DNA from: Eremothecium cymbalariae DBVPG#7215 | Lineage: Eukaryota > Ascomycota > Saccharomycetes > Saccharomycetales > Saccharomycetaceae | Reading direction: 5' to 3' | Length of the DNA stretch: 64,000 nucleotides | Assembly: GCF_000235365.1 (NCBI RefSeq) | Contig: NC_016454.1 | Location: 62,001-126,000 of the forward strand | Shown here: positions 1-12,518 of the stretch, in pieces | How positions within the stretch are numbered: the stretch's first letter is position 1 | Layout: each line of letters starts with the position of its first letter | Notes under the pieces: generated by a model | Database searches by the model: none | What the model saw: only the letters and a program-made list of their open reading frames with translations | What the model was told of the DNA's origin: nothing | Made by a program: the position numbers and the translations under genes

Positions 1-2
1 AG

Positions 3-2852
3 CTGGAACATGTGTTTGAGACAACAACAGCAGGTATTATCATTCAATCATCTCAATTGGATATTAATACAGTCGCTGCAGGCGGCTCTTCTAGGCTGTT
101 TTGGGAAAATGGGTTGTTTAGAGTAGGCCCAGAATCCGCTGCTGCTGAACCTGGCCCAACTGCCTACCGAAAAGGTGGACCACTAACAATTACGGATGCT
201 AATCTGGTACTGGACAGACTGATTCCGGAGTTCTTCCCTAAGATATTTGGCCCCGATGAAGATCAGTCGTTGGATTTAGAGGCAAGCATAGAAGGTTTTA
301 GGAAATTAGCTGAACAAATAAATCAGGATTTGGGTACTAGTATGACTATTGATGAAGTGGCGTACGGGTTTATCAAAGTTGCAAATGAATCTATGGCTAG
401 ACCTATTAGGGCTTTGACTGAAGCCAAAGGACATATTGTATCCCATCATAGGCTGGTTTCGTTTGGGGGAGCTGGTGGTCAACATGCAATCGCTGTCGCA
501 GAGGCTTTGGGAATAAGTACTGTTTTAATTCATAGGTATTCGTCTATTTTATCGGCGTACGGAATGCTTTTAGCTGATGTAGTAGAGGAAGCTCAGGAAC
601 CTTGTTCTTACAGTTTAACTGAAGCAAATATAGCAGGTATATTAGGCCCCAAATTTGAAGAGTTGACAAAGAGAACTAAGGATAAATTGATACAACAAGG
701 CTTTGCTTCTACACAAATTCTATTTGACAAATATTTGAATTTGAGATATGAAGGTACTGAAACCAGCCTGATGGTTCTACAAAAGAACCCAGAAAGTTGG
801 CAGTTTGAGGATTGGTTTGCAGAACTTCACAAACGTGAATTTGGATTCGTTTTCCCCAATAAGCATATAATTGTTGATGATATAAGGGTTCGTGCAACCG
901 GTAAATCTAATACCAGAGAGGAGGAATCTATTGCTTACCAGTTGGCAAATCTTACAAAGATTACTGTCAAGGATGATAAAATATCCTTCTTTAATAACGT
1001 ATACTTTGAAGGTGGCCGTATAAAGACGCCAGTATACAGAATTGATGATTTATTGGTCGGTAGCGTTGTTAAAGGTCCTGCAATTTTAGCAGATGGTACC
1101 CAAACAAATATTATCCCTCCAAATGCTGAAACTACAATCCTGAACTCTCATATTTATGTCGAAATTTCTTCTAAAATCAACGAGAATATTGGTAGCAGCG
1201 ATAGAATTGATCCTGTGCTGCTTTCTATATTTAGTCATAGATTTATGGATATTGCCGAACAAATGGGAATCCAGTTAAAGAAAACCTCTGTATCTACCAA
1301 TGTTAAAGAGCGATTAGACTTTTCTTGCGCCTTATTTGACTCATATGGTAATTTGGTTGCTAACGCGCCACATGTTCCTGTCCATCTAGGCTCCATGTCT
1401 ACGTGCATAGCTGCTCAAGCAAAACTTTTGGAGGGCAAGTTGAAACCTGGTGATGTTATAATTACCAACCATCCGGATATTGGCGGTACTCACTTGCCTG
1501 ATATTACAATTATAACGCCAGCATTTTCTTCGGACAATACTGAAATAGTATTTTATGTAGCTTCCAGAGCACATCATGCAGATATTGGTGGTACATTACC
1601 GGGGTCAATCCCACCAAATTCTACAGAATTGTACGAAGAAGGTGCAGCAATATACTCAGAATTAGTAGTTAAGAGTGGAGTTTTTGATGAAGCATTGCTC
1701 AAGAAGTTATTTTATGAGGATCCTGCCAAATACCCAGGATGCTCTGGATCAAGATGCTTATCTGATAACATAAGTGATATTAAGGCCCAAATTGCAGCGA
1801 ATAATAAAGGGATTCAGCTAATCAATAACTTAATTAGTGACCTTGGTTTGGATGTTGTGATGACATATATGAAGGCTATTCAATCCAATTCCTCCATCAC
1901 AGTCAAGAAAATGTTTAAGAAAATTGTCGGTCATTTTGGCCGCAATGAATTTGCTCATGAAGATTACATGGACGATGGATCTGTCATAAAGTTGAAGATA
2001 AGTTTAAATATCGAAAGGGAAGAATACTTATTCGATTTCAACGGAACTTCTCCTCAGGTAAATGGTAATTTGAACGCGCCTATAGCTATCACGAATTCAG
2101 CAATATTATATTGTTTACGGTGCCTGGTTGATGAGGAAATCCCTTTAAATCAGGGCTGTCTCCAACCAATTACAGTTAAAATCCCAGAAGGTACCCTGCT
2201 CTCTCCTACTAAGGGAGTTGCTGTGGTAGGTGGTAACGTTATGACTTCCCAAAGAGTCACAGATGTGATATTGAAAGCCTTCAACGTGATGGCTGACTCA
2301 CAAGGCGACTGCAATAACTTTACCTTTGGAACAGGAGGTAAAGATCCGATTACTGGAGAAATTCAACAAGGTTTTGGTTATTATGAAACCATTGGTGGCG
2401 GTCATGGAGCCGGCGGGGATTCTTGGCGCGGTATTGGATGGAATGGTGCGCATGCTGTCCATACCAATATGACAAACACCAGAATGACTGATGTAGAAAT
2501 TCTTGAAAGGCGCTATCCTGTGATCTTAAGGGAATTCTCAATTAGACACGGTTCAGGAGGCAGGGGTACTTATTCAGGCGGCAATGGTATAACCCGGGAC
2601 ATCGAATTTAGAATTCCTATCCAAGCGTCTATTCTGTCAGAACGTCGTGTCAATCAGCCACATGGACTAAATGGCGGAGAAGATGGTGAGAGAGGTCTCA
2701 ATCTTTGGATTCGTAAAGATAATGGTGCCATTATTAATATTGGTGGCAGAGGGACTGTGAACGCGAATCCAGGAGATCGTATTATCATCCAAACCCCCGG
2801 AGGGGGAGGATATGGCCCTCCACCCCACCCAACAACTAAGCGGTCTTTCTAG
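3..2852 (+). CDS. OXP1: 5-oxoprolinase (ATP-hydrolysing), 3' part
   Basis: The reading frame is open to the left edge, so the gene starts outside the window; the GTG at 12 is internal. About 949 residues are present of a family protein of roughly 1,290. The enzyme opens 5-oxoproline to glutamate with ATP in the cytosolic gamma-glutamyl/glutathione cycle. Seen: the end of the hydantoinase-A half (first ~390 residues, with GGAGGQHA near residue 155), then the hydantoinase-B half from about residue 400 (HPDIGGTHLPD, SRAHHADIGG, and a glycine-rich tail with GGGGYG). No frame breaks are present. It is transcribed towards CDC39, a neighbour relation not found in S. cerevisiae (OXP1 is YKL215C there). 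Identification rests on full-length family character. Confidence 0.95.
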   Translation: MEHVFETTTAGIIIQSSQLDINTVAAGGSSRLFWENGLFRVGPESAAAEPGPTAYRKGGPLTITDANLVLDRLIPEFFPKIFGPDEDQSLDLEASIEGFRKLAEQINQDLGTSMTIDEVAYGFIKVANESMARPIRALTEAKGHIVSHHRLVSFGGAGGQHAIAVAEALGISTVLIHRYSSILSAYGMLLADVVEEAQEPCSYSLTEANIAGILGPKFEELTKRTKDKLIQQGFASTQILFDKYLNLRYEGTETSLMVLQKNPESWQFEDWFAELHKREFGFVFPNKHIIVDDIRVRATGKSNTREEESIAYQLANLTKITVKDDKISFFNNVYFEGGRIKTPVYRIDDLLVGSVVKGPAILADGTQTNIIPPNAETTILNSHIYVEISSKINENIGSSDRIDPVLLSIFSHRFMDIAEQMGIQLKKTSVSTNVKERLDFSCALFDSYGNLVANAPHVPVHLGSMSTCIAAQAKLLEGKLKPGDVIITNHPDIGGTHLPDITIITPAFSSDNTEIVFYVASRAHHADIGGTLPGSIPPNSTELYEEGAAIYSELVVKSGVFDEALLKKLFYEDPAKYPGCSGSRCLSDNISDIKAQIAANNKGIQLINNLISDLGLDVVMTYMKAIQSNSSITVKKMFKKIVGHFGRNEFAHEDYMDDGSVIKLKISLNIEREEYLFDFNGTSPQVNGNLNAPIAITNSAILYCLRCLVDEEIPLNQGCLQPITVKIPEGTLLSPTKGVAVVGGNVMTSQRVTDVILKAFNVMADSQGDCNNFTFGTGGKDPITGEIQQGFGYYETIGGGHGAGGDSWRGIGWNGAHAVHTNMTNTRMTDVEILERRYPVILREFSIRHGSGGRGTYSGGNGITRDIEFRIPIQASILSERRVNQPHGLNGGEDGERGLNLWIRKDNGAIINIGGRGTVNANPGDRIIIQTPGGGGYGPPPHPTTKRSF

Positions 2853-3235
2853 TTAGCAGCAGGTCTTTACAAAATATATATTCCAAATAATTCACATATT
2901 TATCAATAGTGCCAGTATTCGTTGCAGCGTATTCCTTAACCCAATACAGACCTTATTCATTTACAATCACGTGTAACAAATACCGTTGAAGGTTCAAGAC
3001 GTCTCAGTACAAAAAGACCTTTTCAGACACCCGAATCTTTTATGATAACTTGTGATTTACAAGTCCATAATTCACTACTCTGATGTTTCCATGTTGTCTA
3101 AATTCATAATTTTATCTAACTGCAGAACATCTTGAAAGTCGGTTACGGTTATGGGAAGGCACCGTCTCCAATAGCACCTCTGATTAGATAATTGGTGAAA
3201 TCTCACCAGTTACCCTCCCTTCTCAACTTTCCTTA

Positions 3236-3244
3236 GGTGGCAAA
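3236..3244 (+). promoter_or_regulatory. Rpn4-type PACE element (GGTGGCAAA)
   Basis: Exact 9-base match to the proteasome-associated control element, 271 bases before the CDC39 ATG. A second exact copy lies before SUB2. Function in this species is inferred. Confidence 0.45.
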
Positions 3245-3348
3245 AAATGCTATATGAGACAACATCCAAGAAGAGGCATAAAACCATTTTACAACTCCTC
3301 TAAAAAGCTACCATACAGAATATTGAGTTTAATTGACTGTTACTAAGT

Positions 3349-3496
3349 GTATGTTCATTTTTAAGGTCTGCGATTGCATTCATTCGTCTAAACTTTGAAT
3401 TTTTTGTTTTTTGGGATCTTTTAACCCTCGCATGCGTGACCGTTTATTTGGTGTTGATTCTTTAAAATATAGGCTTTACTAACATTTTTTACCCAG
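3349..3496 (+). other. Candidate leader intron of CDC39
   Basis: GTATGT at 3349-3354, TACTAAC at 3477-3483 and CAG ending at 3496 form a 148-base intron with the branch A 14 bases from the splice site, all perfect yeast consensus. The downstream exon continues 18 bases to the CDC39 ATG at 3515. The upstream exon seems untranslated: the ATG frame at 3254 ends in TAA just before the donor. This would be a 5'UTR intron; it is inferred from signals only. Confidence 0.5.
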
Positions 3497-3514
3497 TTTG
3501 AAGAGTTTTATTTC

Positions 3515-6500
3515 ATGCTACATTTGCAGCTAGATCGTAGTACAGAAGAGGATATTAGAGCTGCACAGTCAATTTTTGCACAAGTGAACGTCTACATCGC
3601 ACTACTTAACGATTCTAACTACGAGGAGTTAGAGAAGCAAATCCAACTTATACTAGAAAAGTCTCCGGTCTTTGTTTATATCAAATATTGGAAGAAGCTA
3701 TTGCTATTAACTTCCCAGCATATCAAAGAGTATCAGCAGCTGGAGTTAAGCAAGCCCACGCATCGGCTTCTGTACTTCTTATTCCAAGAACTTGAGTATA
3801 AAAGTTCAGAAGTTATAGAATCAGTTAGATCGAATATTTTTGAAAACAGTTCGTTTTTAAACCAGATAAATCTTTCCAAGAAGGATATCTTATCCGTTTT
3901 AACAGTTTCCGAGGATAAAAGGATTATAGATAGATTGGTTCCGGAAGACTACATTAATAGGTTGAAAAAAATCAGACAGTTGCAAATGAATACCTCACAA
4001 GCTCTCCAGGAGTTCATTGCTAAAGAGTCATCTCAAACTGTTGAAGCAAACCTATCAAGTTTGTTATTTTCATTGGAAGGTGAAAGCTTAAATGATTTTA
4101 TTGCGTTAATTTTATCAGAGGTACTTTCACCAGGCTCACAAGATTTACAGTCATCTCCAAACAGTTGGTTCACCCCTATAGCTATTCCGGAAGCTACAAA
4201 AAGAGGTATCCAGATATCAAATGCCCTTTCAAAACTAAGTGCATCTGCTATTAACTGGAATCGGGTTTTTAACCTTATGTCCACAAAATATTTCTTAAAC
4301 CGGGCGATAACCCCTACGTTAGCTTCGTTAAGTTGCCTATTCGGTGTTCTGAACAATGGTGCTCTCATTGACCAGTTTTTTAATTGTGACTGGAATCTAA
4401 TTTTTAAACTTAATTTAGCCATATTAATGCACCAATGGAGCACGCAAAAAGGATGCATTGATCTTTTACAGAATCAGGATCTCAGGAAAGTTTCTAACAT
4501 TATCCCCAACTCTAAGAACTCATTGTTATATCTCTTATCTGTGGCAAAGCTAGATATTGAGCTATTTCTGTCCAGAGAGGAATTCGGTTCCAGTCCAATG
4601 TTTCAGCTTTTCCATGATTGTTTCTTTGATGATTATAATCTGGTGCCAGAATATTTAGCACTAACCTTAATTTCCGAGACCAAACATTTTAGCCTGATGG
4701 TTGAAAATAAGAGTATTATTAACGAATTGCTTGTGACATTAATGGTCCAAGTGTTTGAAAAGTCACCCATGGTTTTTGGTGAGCTGATCAAGAGAATTCC
4801 AAATATTAAGATTATTGAGGTGGGTAGGATTATAACTAACAAAGAAACCACTCCTTTGGCTAACTTTGTTCAGATACTTTATGAAGAGAAGAAGTTAGAG
4901 GATTTTATCGAAAGCGTTCCCTTTAATGAATCATTGAAAATAACGCCTAGCGCGAGAAAAGTTGGTTGGACAGGCTTTGAGGAGTTCATGCAGTCAAAAC
5001 TATCTCTTGATTCTGTTGATATTATAATAGATTTTATCGAACTACAGTCTACTATGGACGATCAAAATACCCCATTTAGATCATCGAGGGTGTATGATCT
5101 GCCGGCATTGTACTTTGTTGTGAATTTGTTGGACACTTATACGTTACCAAAGGAAACAAGGACCAGATTAAATGAAGTACAGTATAAGCTGTTAAACACT
5201 TTCCCTAGATTAATAAATTTTGGTCATGGTCATGATGAAGCTATTTTAGCAAATGGTGATCTAGTTCCTATTCCAACAGATGTTGAAAAAGAAATGCAAA
5301 TGTACCTACAAAAGATGTACAATAAGGAAATGCAGATAAAAGACATTGTTGATATTCTTAGAAAGTTAAGGGACAGTGATAATCCTCGTGACCAAGACAT
5401 ATTTTCTTGCATTACGCATGCTGTAATTGCCGAGACGAAGTTTTTTAAAGAGTATCCTTTGGAGGCTTTAGCCACCACCTCTGTTTTATTTGGATCTATG
5501 ATTCTATTTGATTTATTACGTGGTTTTGTATTGGATGTGGCGTTTAAAATTATTGCTGATTTTGCAAAAGAAGGTCCTGAGTCAAAGATGTTCAAGTTCT
5601 CAGTGCAAGCCTTATATGCATTTAGGATTCGTCTCCATGAATTCCCCAGCTTTTGTAAGTCTTTAGTTGATGATATTCCAAGTTTACAATCACAACCTCA
5701 AATTTTTCAAATCTTAGCAGAGTCTGCAGCTCAATCCAAAGGCCAGGATACTAGTGGATCCCGAAACGTTCAACAAATTCCGGATATGATTACTTTAAAT
5801 TACTTTAATGTTAATGAAACTCCTATCACTGTTCCACAAGAAAATCCACCTAGGGAAGTTACTGAAAAGGTTTTATTTGTTGTCAATAATATCATAATGG
5901 ATAATATTAAGGAGAAAATTAATGATTTAAATGCTGTCCTGGAAGAGAAATATTACGCATGGTTTTCAAATTATTTAGTCAATCAAAGAGCTAAAATAGA
6001 GCCGAATTATCACAAACTTTATGCAGAATTGTTGACTTCTGTTGATTCCAAGCTTTTGCACAAGTTTATGTTGAATTCAACCTATAAACAACTATATTTT
6101 CTACTCTCAACAAAAGATGTTTCCTCTAATGATAAAAATCATTTGAAGAACTTAGGTGCTTGGTTAGGTCATATGACGCTGGCAGTAGATAAGCCTATCA
6201 GACATCGCAACATTGCATTTAGGGAACTGCTGCTTGATGCTCATAAACAGGGAAGATTGGATGTTGTTGTTCCGTTTGTAACCAAGGTTTTACAACAGGC
6301 GGCTGAATCTAAAGTTTTTAAACCACCGAGCCCATGGATTGTTGGTATATTAAGGGTTCTTTTGGAGTTAAATGAAAAGGCAAACTGGAAATTGAGTTTG
6401 ACTTTTGAAGTTGAGGTGTTATTCAAGGCTTTGAATTTAAAACTTGCCGAATTAAAGCCTACAAATTTCATGGAGGTCCCTGAAGTGACAGAATATTTGG

Positions 6501-6642
6501 CTGGGAATTTAAGAACATTGACAATAGAACAGCAGCAGCTTGAGCAGCAGCAGCAGCTACTGTCTATGCAGACATATCAACAGCAAATGGCGTTGTTGCA
6601 TAGACAACAGCAGCAACAGCAACAACAACAACAACAGCAGCA

Positions 6643-6674
<32 letters not shown>

Positions 6675-9600
6675 AGCAGCAGCAGCAGCAGCGTGCTATG
6701 TCTAATGGTTTGAATCTGTATACTGAACAGAATACTATGGATGGCGATGGAATATTCAATAATTTAGTTGGTCAGTCTGCTTTTGTCACACATCCCGATT
6801 TAAAGCTTTTATTTATGATGGCAATGTCTAGAGCTATAAGGGAAATACTGGTGCCAGCTGTTGAAAAGTCAGCCAGCATAGCTGTTATTACCACCATCAG
6901 TATTATGCTGAAAGATTTTGCTACCGAGGTGGATGAAATCAAATTAAAGTCTGCTGCATTAGGTATGGTGCGAAAGTTGGCGCAAAGTTTAGCTCATTCC
7001 ACATCTGTTGAACTGCTGAAAGAAAACATCCGTAATCATACTCAAGCCCTAACCCCTAATTTGATAAGCATGAACATGAGTCACTCTCCATTAGATGAGT
7101 TGAACATGGCTATTGATGATAACATTAATGGAGCGTTAGCTCCCATTGAAAAGGCAGCAATGGATAAAGTTACCCAGGATATTGGTGAACAATTAATGCA
7201 AGCGATTGCAATTCGTCGTTATCATAAAGAAAGGAGAGTTGATCAGCCGTTCCTGGCACCGAACGCTAATAATTATGCCCTAACTTTACCAGAACCATTG
7301 GGTTTGAAAACGACAGGTATAACCCAACAGCAGTTTTTGATTTACGAAGAATTTTCTAAGTTGAACGTTATACCGGAACAAGCTGTAACTATTAACCAAA
7401 CCCATGCTCCACCTACTCAACAACAAGTAACTAACAACACACAACAGCTGCAACAACAGAAACAGCTACTGTTGCAGCAATTGCAACAGAACCAGGGCCG
7501 GATTCAAGCGGATATTAATGTTCATCAACAGCAAGCTATGGCACCCCAACCTCAGATTCAGCAGCCCATTAATCCAATCCAAAGTGAGTTAGAACAAAAC
7601 CAAAAGGTTTTAGTTCAGTTTATGGATAGACTGGTATTGAATATTAAGGAAAACGCTGATAAGAAGCTCTCTGATTTGGGCAATGACAATGCTATAAAGG
7701 AAACTATTTATCAGATATTAACATTTATCGCGAGAAGTGCACAAAAAGATCAATTAGCATTGAAGGTGTCACAGGCAGTTGTAAATAGTCTTTTTGGTAC
7801 CAGTGAGAGTGTTTTGTGCAGAGAAGTTCTATCATTGTTGTTAGAGAAATTGTGTTCATTGTCTATAGTTGCGAGAAAAGATGTTGTTTGGTGGCTCGTA
7901 TATGCTCTAGATCCAAGAAAGTTTAATGTTCCAGTAATTCGTTCGTTGATTGAGGTAAATTTGATTGATATTGCTGAATTAGATGTTGTATTGGTAACAG
8001 CTATGAAAAACTCGATGGATGGTGCTGTGAAGTTTGCCATCAATTTAATTCGGGACACCACACTGTCAAATAATCCGTTACTAATGCGTTTAGATTTCAT
8101 TTGTACTCTAGAGTATCTCCGATTGTACAATACTGAAGAGACCAATGCTTTCTTTAAGGATTTTGAAGAATCCAGAATCTTTCCAGCTGCTAAAAATACA
8201 AATGTTACCGAAAAAGAGCGTATATGGTTGGTGTTTACAGATTGGGTTAAACTATTGCAACGTGTGAGCAGTGATGACATTGTAACGATTGTTTTTATAA
8301 GGCAATTGATGGATAAGGGTGTCGTAAACTCTAGTGACAAGATCGTTGAATTCGTAAAAGCTTCACTTGAGTTATCAGTGAGTTCCTTTAAAGAAAGTGA
8401 TCCTACTGGCGAAGTTTTCACTGCAATTGATGCTTTGAGTAATCTAATTGTTAAGCTGATTTATCTACAAGATTTCAGCGAAACTAGCAGAGCTGATTAC
8501 TTAACTTTGATCTTTTCAGCTGTCACTTTAGTTTTTTCTAAAGATCATGAGATTAACGACGTTACCTTCAATGAAAGACCTTACTTTAGGTTTTTCTCCA
8601 GTTTACTATGCGAATGGGAGAACTTGCGCGGTCATTCTTTCGTAAAAGTCAGATCTGATGTCTGCAGGAATGAGCTGATTGAATTTGATCCTGTATTTTA
8701 CAACATATTTGCATCATTCATGCATAGCTACCAAGCGATTGCATTCCCAGGGTTTGCGTTTGCTTGGATCACATTAATCTCACATAGGATGTTTTTACCA
8801 AATGTTTTCAGATTGCCTAATAAAGCTGGTTGGAGAAGTACGGTTCTTCTACTTTCTGACCTTTTGAAGTTCTTAGCTCAATACATCAAAAGAGGTGAAA
8901 CCTCTGATGCAATTTCTGTTGTTTACAAAGGCACTCTTCGTATCTTTTTGGCAATTGCAAACGATGTTCCTGAATTTTTGGTGGAGAACCACTACCAGTT
9001 AATTAACAACGTCCCTGTTTCATGCATTCAATTGAAAAATATCATCCTAGCAGCTTTCCCGAAAAAAATGCTTCTTCCAGATCCATATAAGTCTGATTTA
9101 GACTTAGATCACATAGAGTTGTGCGAAATCCCTCCAAATGTTTTCTACGACCCGGTCCAAGATTTAAAGAATTTAAAAAAGCCGGTAGATAATTACTTGA
9201 GAATCCCATCTGCATCATTACTTCGTACGGTTTCTTCTGGTATTTTCCGTACTGAATATGAGAGAGAAGCTGGTATAGGCTATGACGTCAATACTATTGA
9301 CGTGAAACTAATCCATGCAATTGTGTTACATGTTGGAATGGAGGCCGCTTTGGAAAAACAGAAGACTTCCTTTAATGCTGTATTCAATACCAAATCATCA
9401 TACTATACTTTTTTAAGCGGAATGATCAGCGATGGATCCGATGAAGTAAAATTCCATTTGATTCAGGCCATGGTGAATCAACTAAGGTACCCGAATGCGC
9501 ACATTCACTGGTTCAATTACGTCCTGAGAAGTATGTTTGTTTCTGATCAATGGGGGGATCAAACTTTGCAAGTTCAAGAAATCATTATTAGAAGTTTACT

Positions 9601-9817
9601 AGAAAGAATCATCACGAGCAAACCGCACTGTTGGGGTGTTGTGGTGACGTTTGTTGGATTATTAAGAACCGAAGATGTAAACTTATTGGAATTGCCGTTT
9701 ATCAAAGATACACCTGAAATGAAATTAATTTTCCAAAACTTATCAAAGTATCTAGTCAACTCTACTTTTTCAGTTAGTGGTGCTGTTCAAGAAGCACCAT
9801 TAGAGCAGAAGTCTTAG
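3515..9817 (+). CDS. CDC39: CCR4-NOT scaffold subunit Not1
   Basis: A 2,100-residue protein, close to S. cerevisiae Cdc39 (about 2,108). It is the scaffold of the CCR4-NOT complex, which deadenylates mRNA in the cytoplasm and also acts in transcription. Seen: an alpha-helical HEAT-like N-terminal half, a central MIF4G/CAF1-binding stretch before a long polyglutamine run (about residues 1,020-1,060), the mid region with RRYHKERRVDQPF, a second Gln-rich linker near residues 1,300-1,360, and the conserved C-terminal Not1 domain (PVDNYLRIPSASLLRT, FNTKSSYYTFL). The ATG at 3515 is preceded by a possible leader intron. It is followed by CDC50 on the same strand, as in S. cerevisiae chr III. Confidence 0.97.
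6540..6693 (+). repeat. CAG/CAA polyglutamine tract in CDC39
   Basis: Mixed CAA and CAG codons; the longest uninterrupted part (about 6607-6693) encodes close to 30 glutamines. Codon mixing suggests a fairly stable tract. The S. cerevisiae protein also has a shorter Gln-rich segment here. Confidence 0.9.
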
Positions 9818-9849
9818 AACCTATCACCTGTAATATATGAATTCATTTA

Positions 9850-9852
<3 letters not shown>

Positions 9853-9884
<32 letters not shown>
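9853..9884. repeat. (TA)16 dinucleotide repeat
   Basis: Pure TA repeat 36 bases after the CDC39 stop codon. TA-rich elements often act in yeast 3'-end formation, so it may be part of the CDC39 terminator. Confidence 0.8.
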
Positions 9885-9887
<3 letters not shown>

Positions 9888-10105
9888 CATCTGTATTTTA
9901 CTTACTCCATTTTTATTCGAACGTTTTTTGAAATTAGTAACAGAGCTTGTTACCCGGCTAACCATTTTAGAATGGAAAACGAATCAACCTAAGCCTACGA
10001 AGCTTTACATGATGGAAAAAGTAAAACACTACATCATTTCCTACAAATAAAGGAAGCATTTAGCGTTGTAACCTCAAGAATTGACATTAACTTATCTTTT
10101 TTACC

Positions 10106-11284
10106 ATGGTAGTAGCATCAGGTACGCCTGCTAGAACTAATTCAGCAGATACATATTTCTTCATGGGCACACAAAAGTCGAAGAGACCTCCAAATACCGC
10201 TTTTAGGCAGCAGAGGTTGAAAGCATGGCAACCCATTTTATCACCTCAAAGCATACTTCCGCTTCTTATACTCATAAGCGCTATATTTGCGCCTATTGGT
10301 ATTGGATTGATAATAAGTGCTAACAGTGTTCAAGATTTAGTTGTTAATTATAGTTACTGTGAAACTGCATCTAATGAATTTCAGACTATACCATCTAAGT
10401 TCGTCAGTTATCATTTCAAGAGCAAAGTTGAGGAACCACCGGAATGGAAATTTGTGGCTAATGAAAATGGTGACAAAAAGTGTCAACTAAAGTTCCAAAT
10501 TCCTAATAAAATTTCACGCCCGGTATATGTGTATTATAAATTAACAAACTTTTACCAAAACCATCGGAAATATGTGCAATCGTTTGATTTAAACCAGTTG
10601 AAGGGTAAAGCTGTTGAACTTGCAGATTTGTCCCCTAACTGCAATCCTTTGAGTAAAGAATCAGGGAAGGTGATATATCCATGTGGCTTAATTGCAAATT
10701 CCTTATTTAATGACACATATAGCCAAGTCTTACAGGGCTTAGACTCCACCAAAAACTATACGATGAGCAATAAGAACATATCTTGGAAAACTGATCGCAA
10801 TAGGTACAAAAGAACAGAATACAAAGTATCTGACATTATGCCACCACCAAATTGGAGGACGCAATATCCGGATGGGTACACAGAAGAAAATATTCCCGAT
10901 CTATCCACCTGGGAGGAATTTCAGATATGGATGAGGACAGCTGGTTTACCTAGGTTTTATAAATTAGCCCTGAAAAACGAAGAAGACCCTTTGTCCGACG
11001 GTAAATATATCATGGAGATTGGCATGAACTATCCAGTAAAGATCTTTGACGGTACGAAATCTTTTGTTCTAACCACAAACAGCATTATAGGTGGTCGGAA
11101 CATGTCATTAGGAATTGCATATTTAGTTGTGGCTGGAATATCTCTACTATTTGGTTTTGTTTTCCTTGCAAAGTTGATAATTCAGCCCAGGAAGTTGGGC
11201 GACCACACTTACTTAAACTTCCACCAGCAGGAAGAAAATCCATCAGACGTCCCAATAGTCCCTCAGTTGAGGGAAATGCTGTAA
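10106..11284 (+). CDS. CDC50: Cdc50-family subunit of phospholipid flippases
   Basis: A 392-residue protein of the CDC50/LEM3 family, the beta subunits of P4-ATPases (Drs2/Dnf type) that move phospholipids to the cytosolic leaflet of Golgi, endosome and plasma membranes. Seen: a cytosolic N-terminus with [10 protein letters not shown], a first membrane segment at about residues 50-70, a large lumenal domain with several N-glycosylation sequons (for example NDT, NYT, NMS) and paired cysteines, then a second membrane segment near residues 333-358. Position directly after CDC39 matches S. cerevisiae CDC50 (YCR094W). Because the region is single copy, it probably represents both CDC50 and its WGD paralogue YNR048W. 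Confidence 0.93.
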   Translation: MVVASGTPARTNSADTYFFMGTQKSKRPPNTAFRQQRLKAWQPILSPQSILPLLILISAIFAPIGIGLIISANSVQDLVVNYSYCETASNEFQTIPSKFVSYHFKSKVEEPPEWKFVANENGDKKCQLKFQIPNKISRPVYVYYKLTNFYQNHRKYVQSFDLNQLKGKAVELADLSPNCNPLSKESGKVIYPCGLIANSLFNDTYSQVLQGLDSTKNYTMSNKNISWKTDRNRYKRTEYKVSDIMPPPNWRTQYPDGYTEENIPDLSTWEEFQIWMRTAGLPRFYKLALKNEEDPLSDGKYIMEIGMNYPVKIFDGTKSFVLTTNSIIGGRNMSLGIAYLVVAGISLLFGFVFLAKLIIQPRKLGDHTYLNFHQQEENPSDVPIVPQLREML

Positions 11285-11538
11285 ACACTTAATTAAATAT
11301 CTAATTTATTCATATACATATTGATTTCATGTCTATAATAGCATGTCTGCGTGAGTTGGGAAAGCTAACGGTACTTTTGATAGGAAACAATTATGTAGCT
11401 TATCTAATCAGGTAGCTGGTGTAAGCAGAAAAATTGTTACCACCACCACATAACAACGCTATATACTGTTGTCGGCAGAGCAACAAGGATTCACGGGTGA
11501 ATAAATAGAGCTAATACCGTACCTATTGTTTAGTAGTC

Positions 11539-12174
11539 ATGTCGAGAGCCAAGAGGTTGATGAAGGAGATTCAGTCTGTCAAAGATGACCCAGATGCCAA
11601 TATTTCCTTAAGTTTTGTGAGTGAGTCTGATATTCACCATTTGAAGGGAACCTTTTTGGGACCACCAGGAACCCCATACCATGGTGGAAAGTTTGTAGTT
11701 GATATCCAAGTCCCATTAGAATACCCGTTTAAACCACCAAAGATGCAATTTGATACGAAAGTTTATCACCCTAACATATCTTCAGTGACAGGAGCCATCT
11801 GCTTAGACATTTTAAAGAACTCCTGGTCACCTGTACTTACTTTGAAAACCTCTTTAATTTCCTTACAAGCTTTGCTACAATCCCCTGAACCAAATGACCC
11901 TCAAGATGCTGAAGTTGCCAAACATTATTTGAGTGATAGATCATCTTTTGATAAAACTGCCGCACTTTGGACAAAGACATATGCATCGGGTGAAACTGGA
12001 AACGACGAAGAAGCACAACTATATGGTATCGACAAGAGTCTAGTGGACAGTATGGTAAACCAAGGGTTTTCGAAGGACAAAGTCGTTGAAGTCTTGAGGA
12101 GATTAGGTATCAAGTCTATGGATAGTGGCGACCACAAGAAAGCTAATGTAATTTTAGAAGAATTATTGAAGTGA
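11539..12174 (+). CDS. UBC1: Ubiquitin-conjugating enzyme E2 with UBA domain
   Basis: A 211-residue protein: E2 core (residues 1-150) followed by a C-terminal UBA domain (about 165-211, with [20 protein letters not shown]). The active-site cysteine is C88 in ICLDIL; the HPN-type motif YHPNIS and the SWSPV segment are present. In S. cerevisiae Ubc1 extends K48-linked chains, notably for the anaphase-promoting complex and in protein quality control. The same length class and UBA tail separate it from other E2s. Its place between CDC50 and MSH3 is not the S. cerevisiae order (UBC1 is YDR177W), so a rearrangement breakpoint lies near here. Confidence 0.95.
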   Translation: MSRAKRLMKEIQSVKDDPDANISLSFVSESDIHHLKGTFLGPPGTPYHGGKFVVDIQVPLEYPFKPPKMQFDTKVYHPNISSVTGAICLDILKNSWSPVLTLKTSLISLQALLQSPEPNDPQDAEVAKHYLSDRSSFDKTAALWTKTYASGETGNDEEAQLYGIDKSLVDSMVNQGFSKDKVVEVLRRLGIKSMDSGDHKKANVILEELLK

Positions 12175-12518
12175 ACCATGAGGCCTAGCAGCTTAACTAT
12201 CTAAAGTGACGCTTGTAGCGTACCATACCGCGCTGGAAACTGCCGCCCCAAAGTTCCAAAACGCTGTTCATCTCCTGATCGTCACGTATCTGTAGGTACG
12301 TTTGTTAATTAATAAACGCCCTAGTTTCTTCTTTCTGGTCTTATTGGTATATCCTGCACGTGATAAGTAATATTGATTTTTGTTTTCGCGTATTTCACTG
12401 GAAATATAATATCACATCACTATATAATATAGCCTTGAGCAATTAAAGAAACGTATTTCAGATATCTTAAATATACCCTATTGTGGTCTTATTAGTGTTG
12501 ATGGTCGTTTAATTTAGA
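12175..12518. other. Intergenic region UBC1-MSH3
   Basis: 344 bases with the UBC1 3' end and MSH3 promoter. A CACGTG core (12357-12362) and an AT-rich TATA-like stretch near 12420-12430 are visible. Nothing else is seen. Confidence 0.6.

Larger units (their letters stand above)
2853..3514. other. Intergenic region OXP1-CDC39
   Basis: This 662-base gap holds the OXP1 3' end and the CDC39 promoter/leader. It contains a PACE-type element (3236-3244) and a complete set of intron signals (3349-3496), listed separately. An E-box TCACGTG lies near 2968. No gene is seen. Confidence 0.7.

Noticed and set aside
6577..6759. Minus-strand frame encoding a cysteine run
   Set aside because: Antisense shadow of the CDC39 glutamine repeat.
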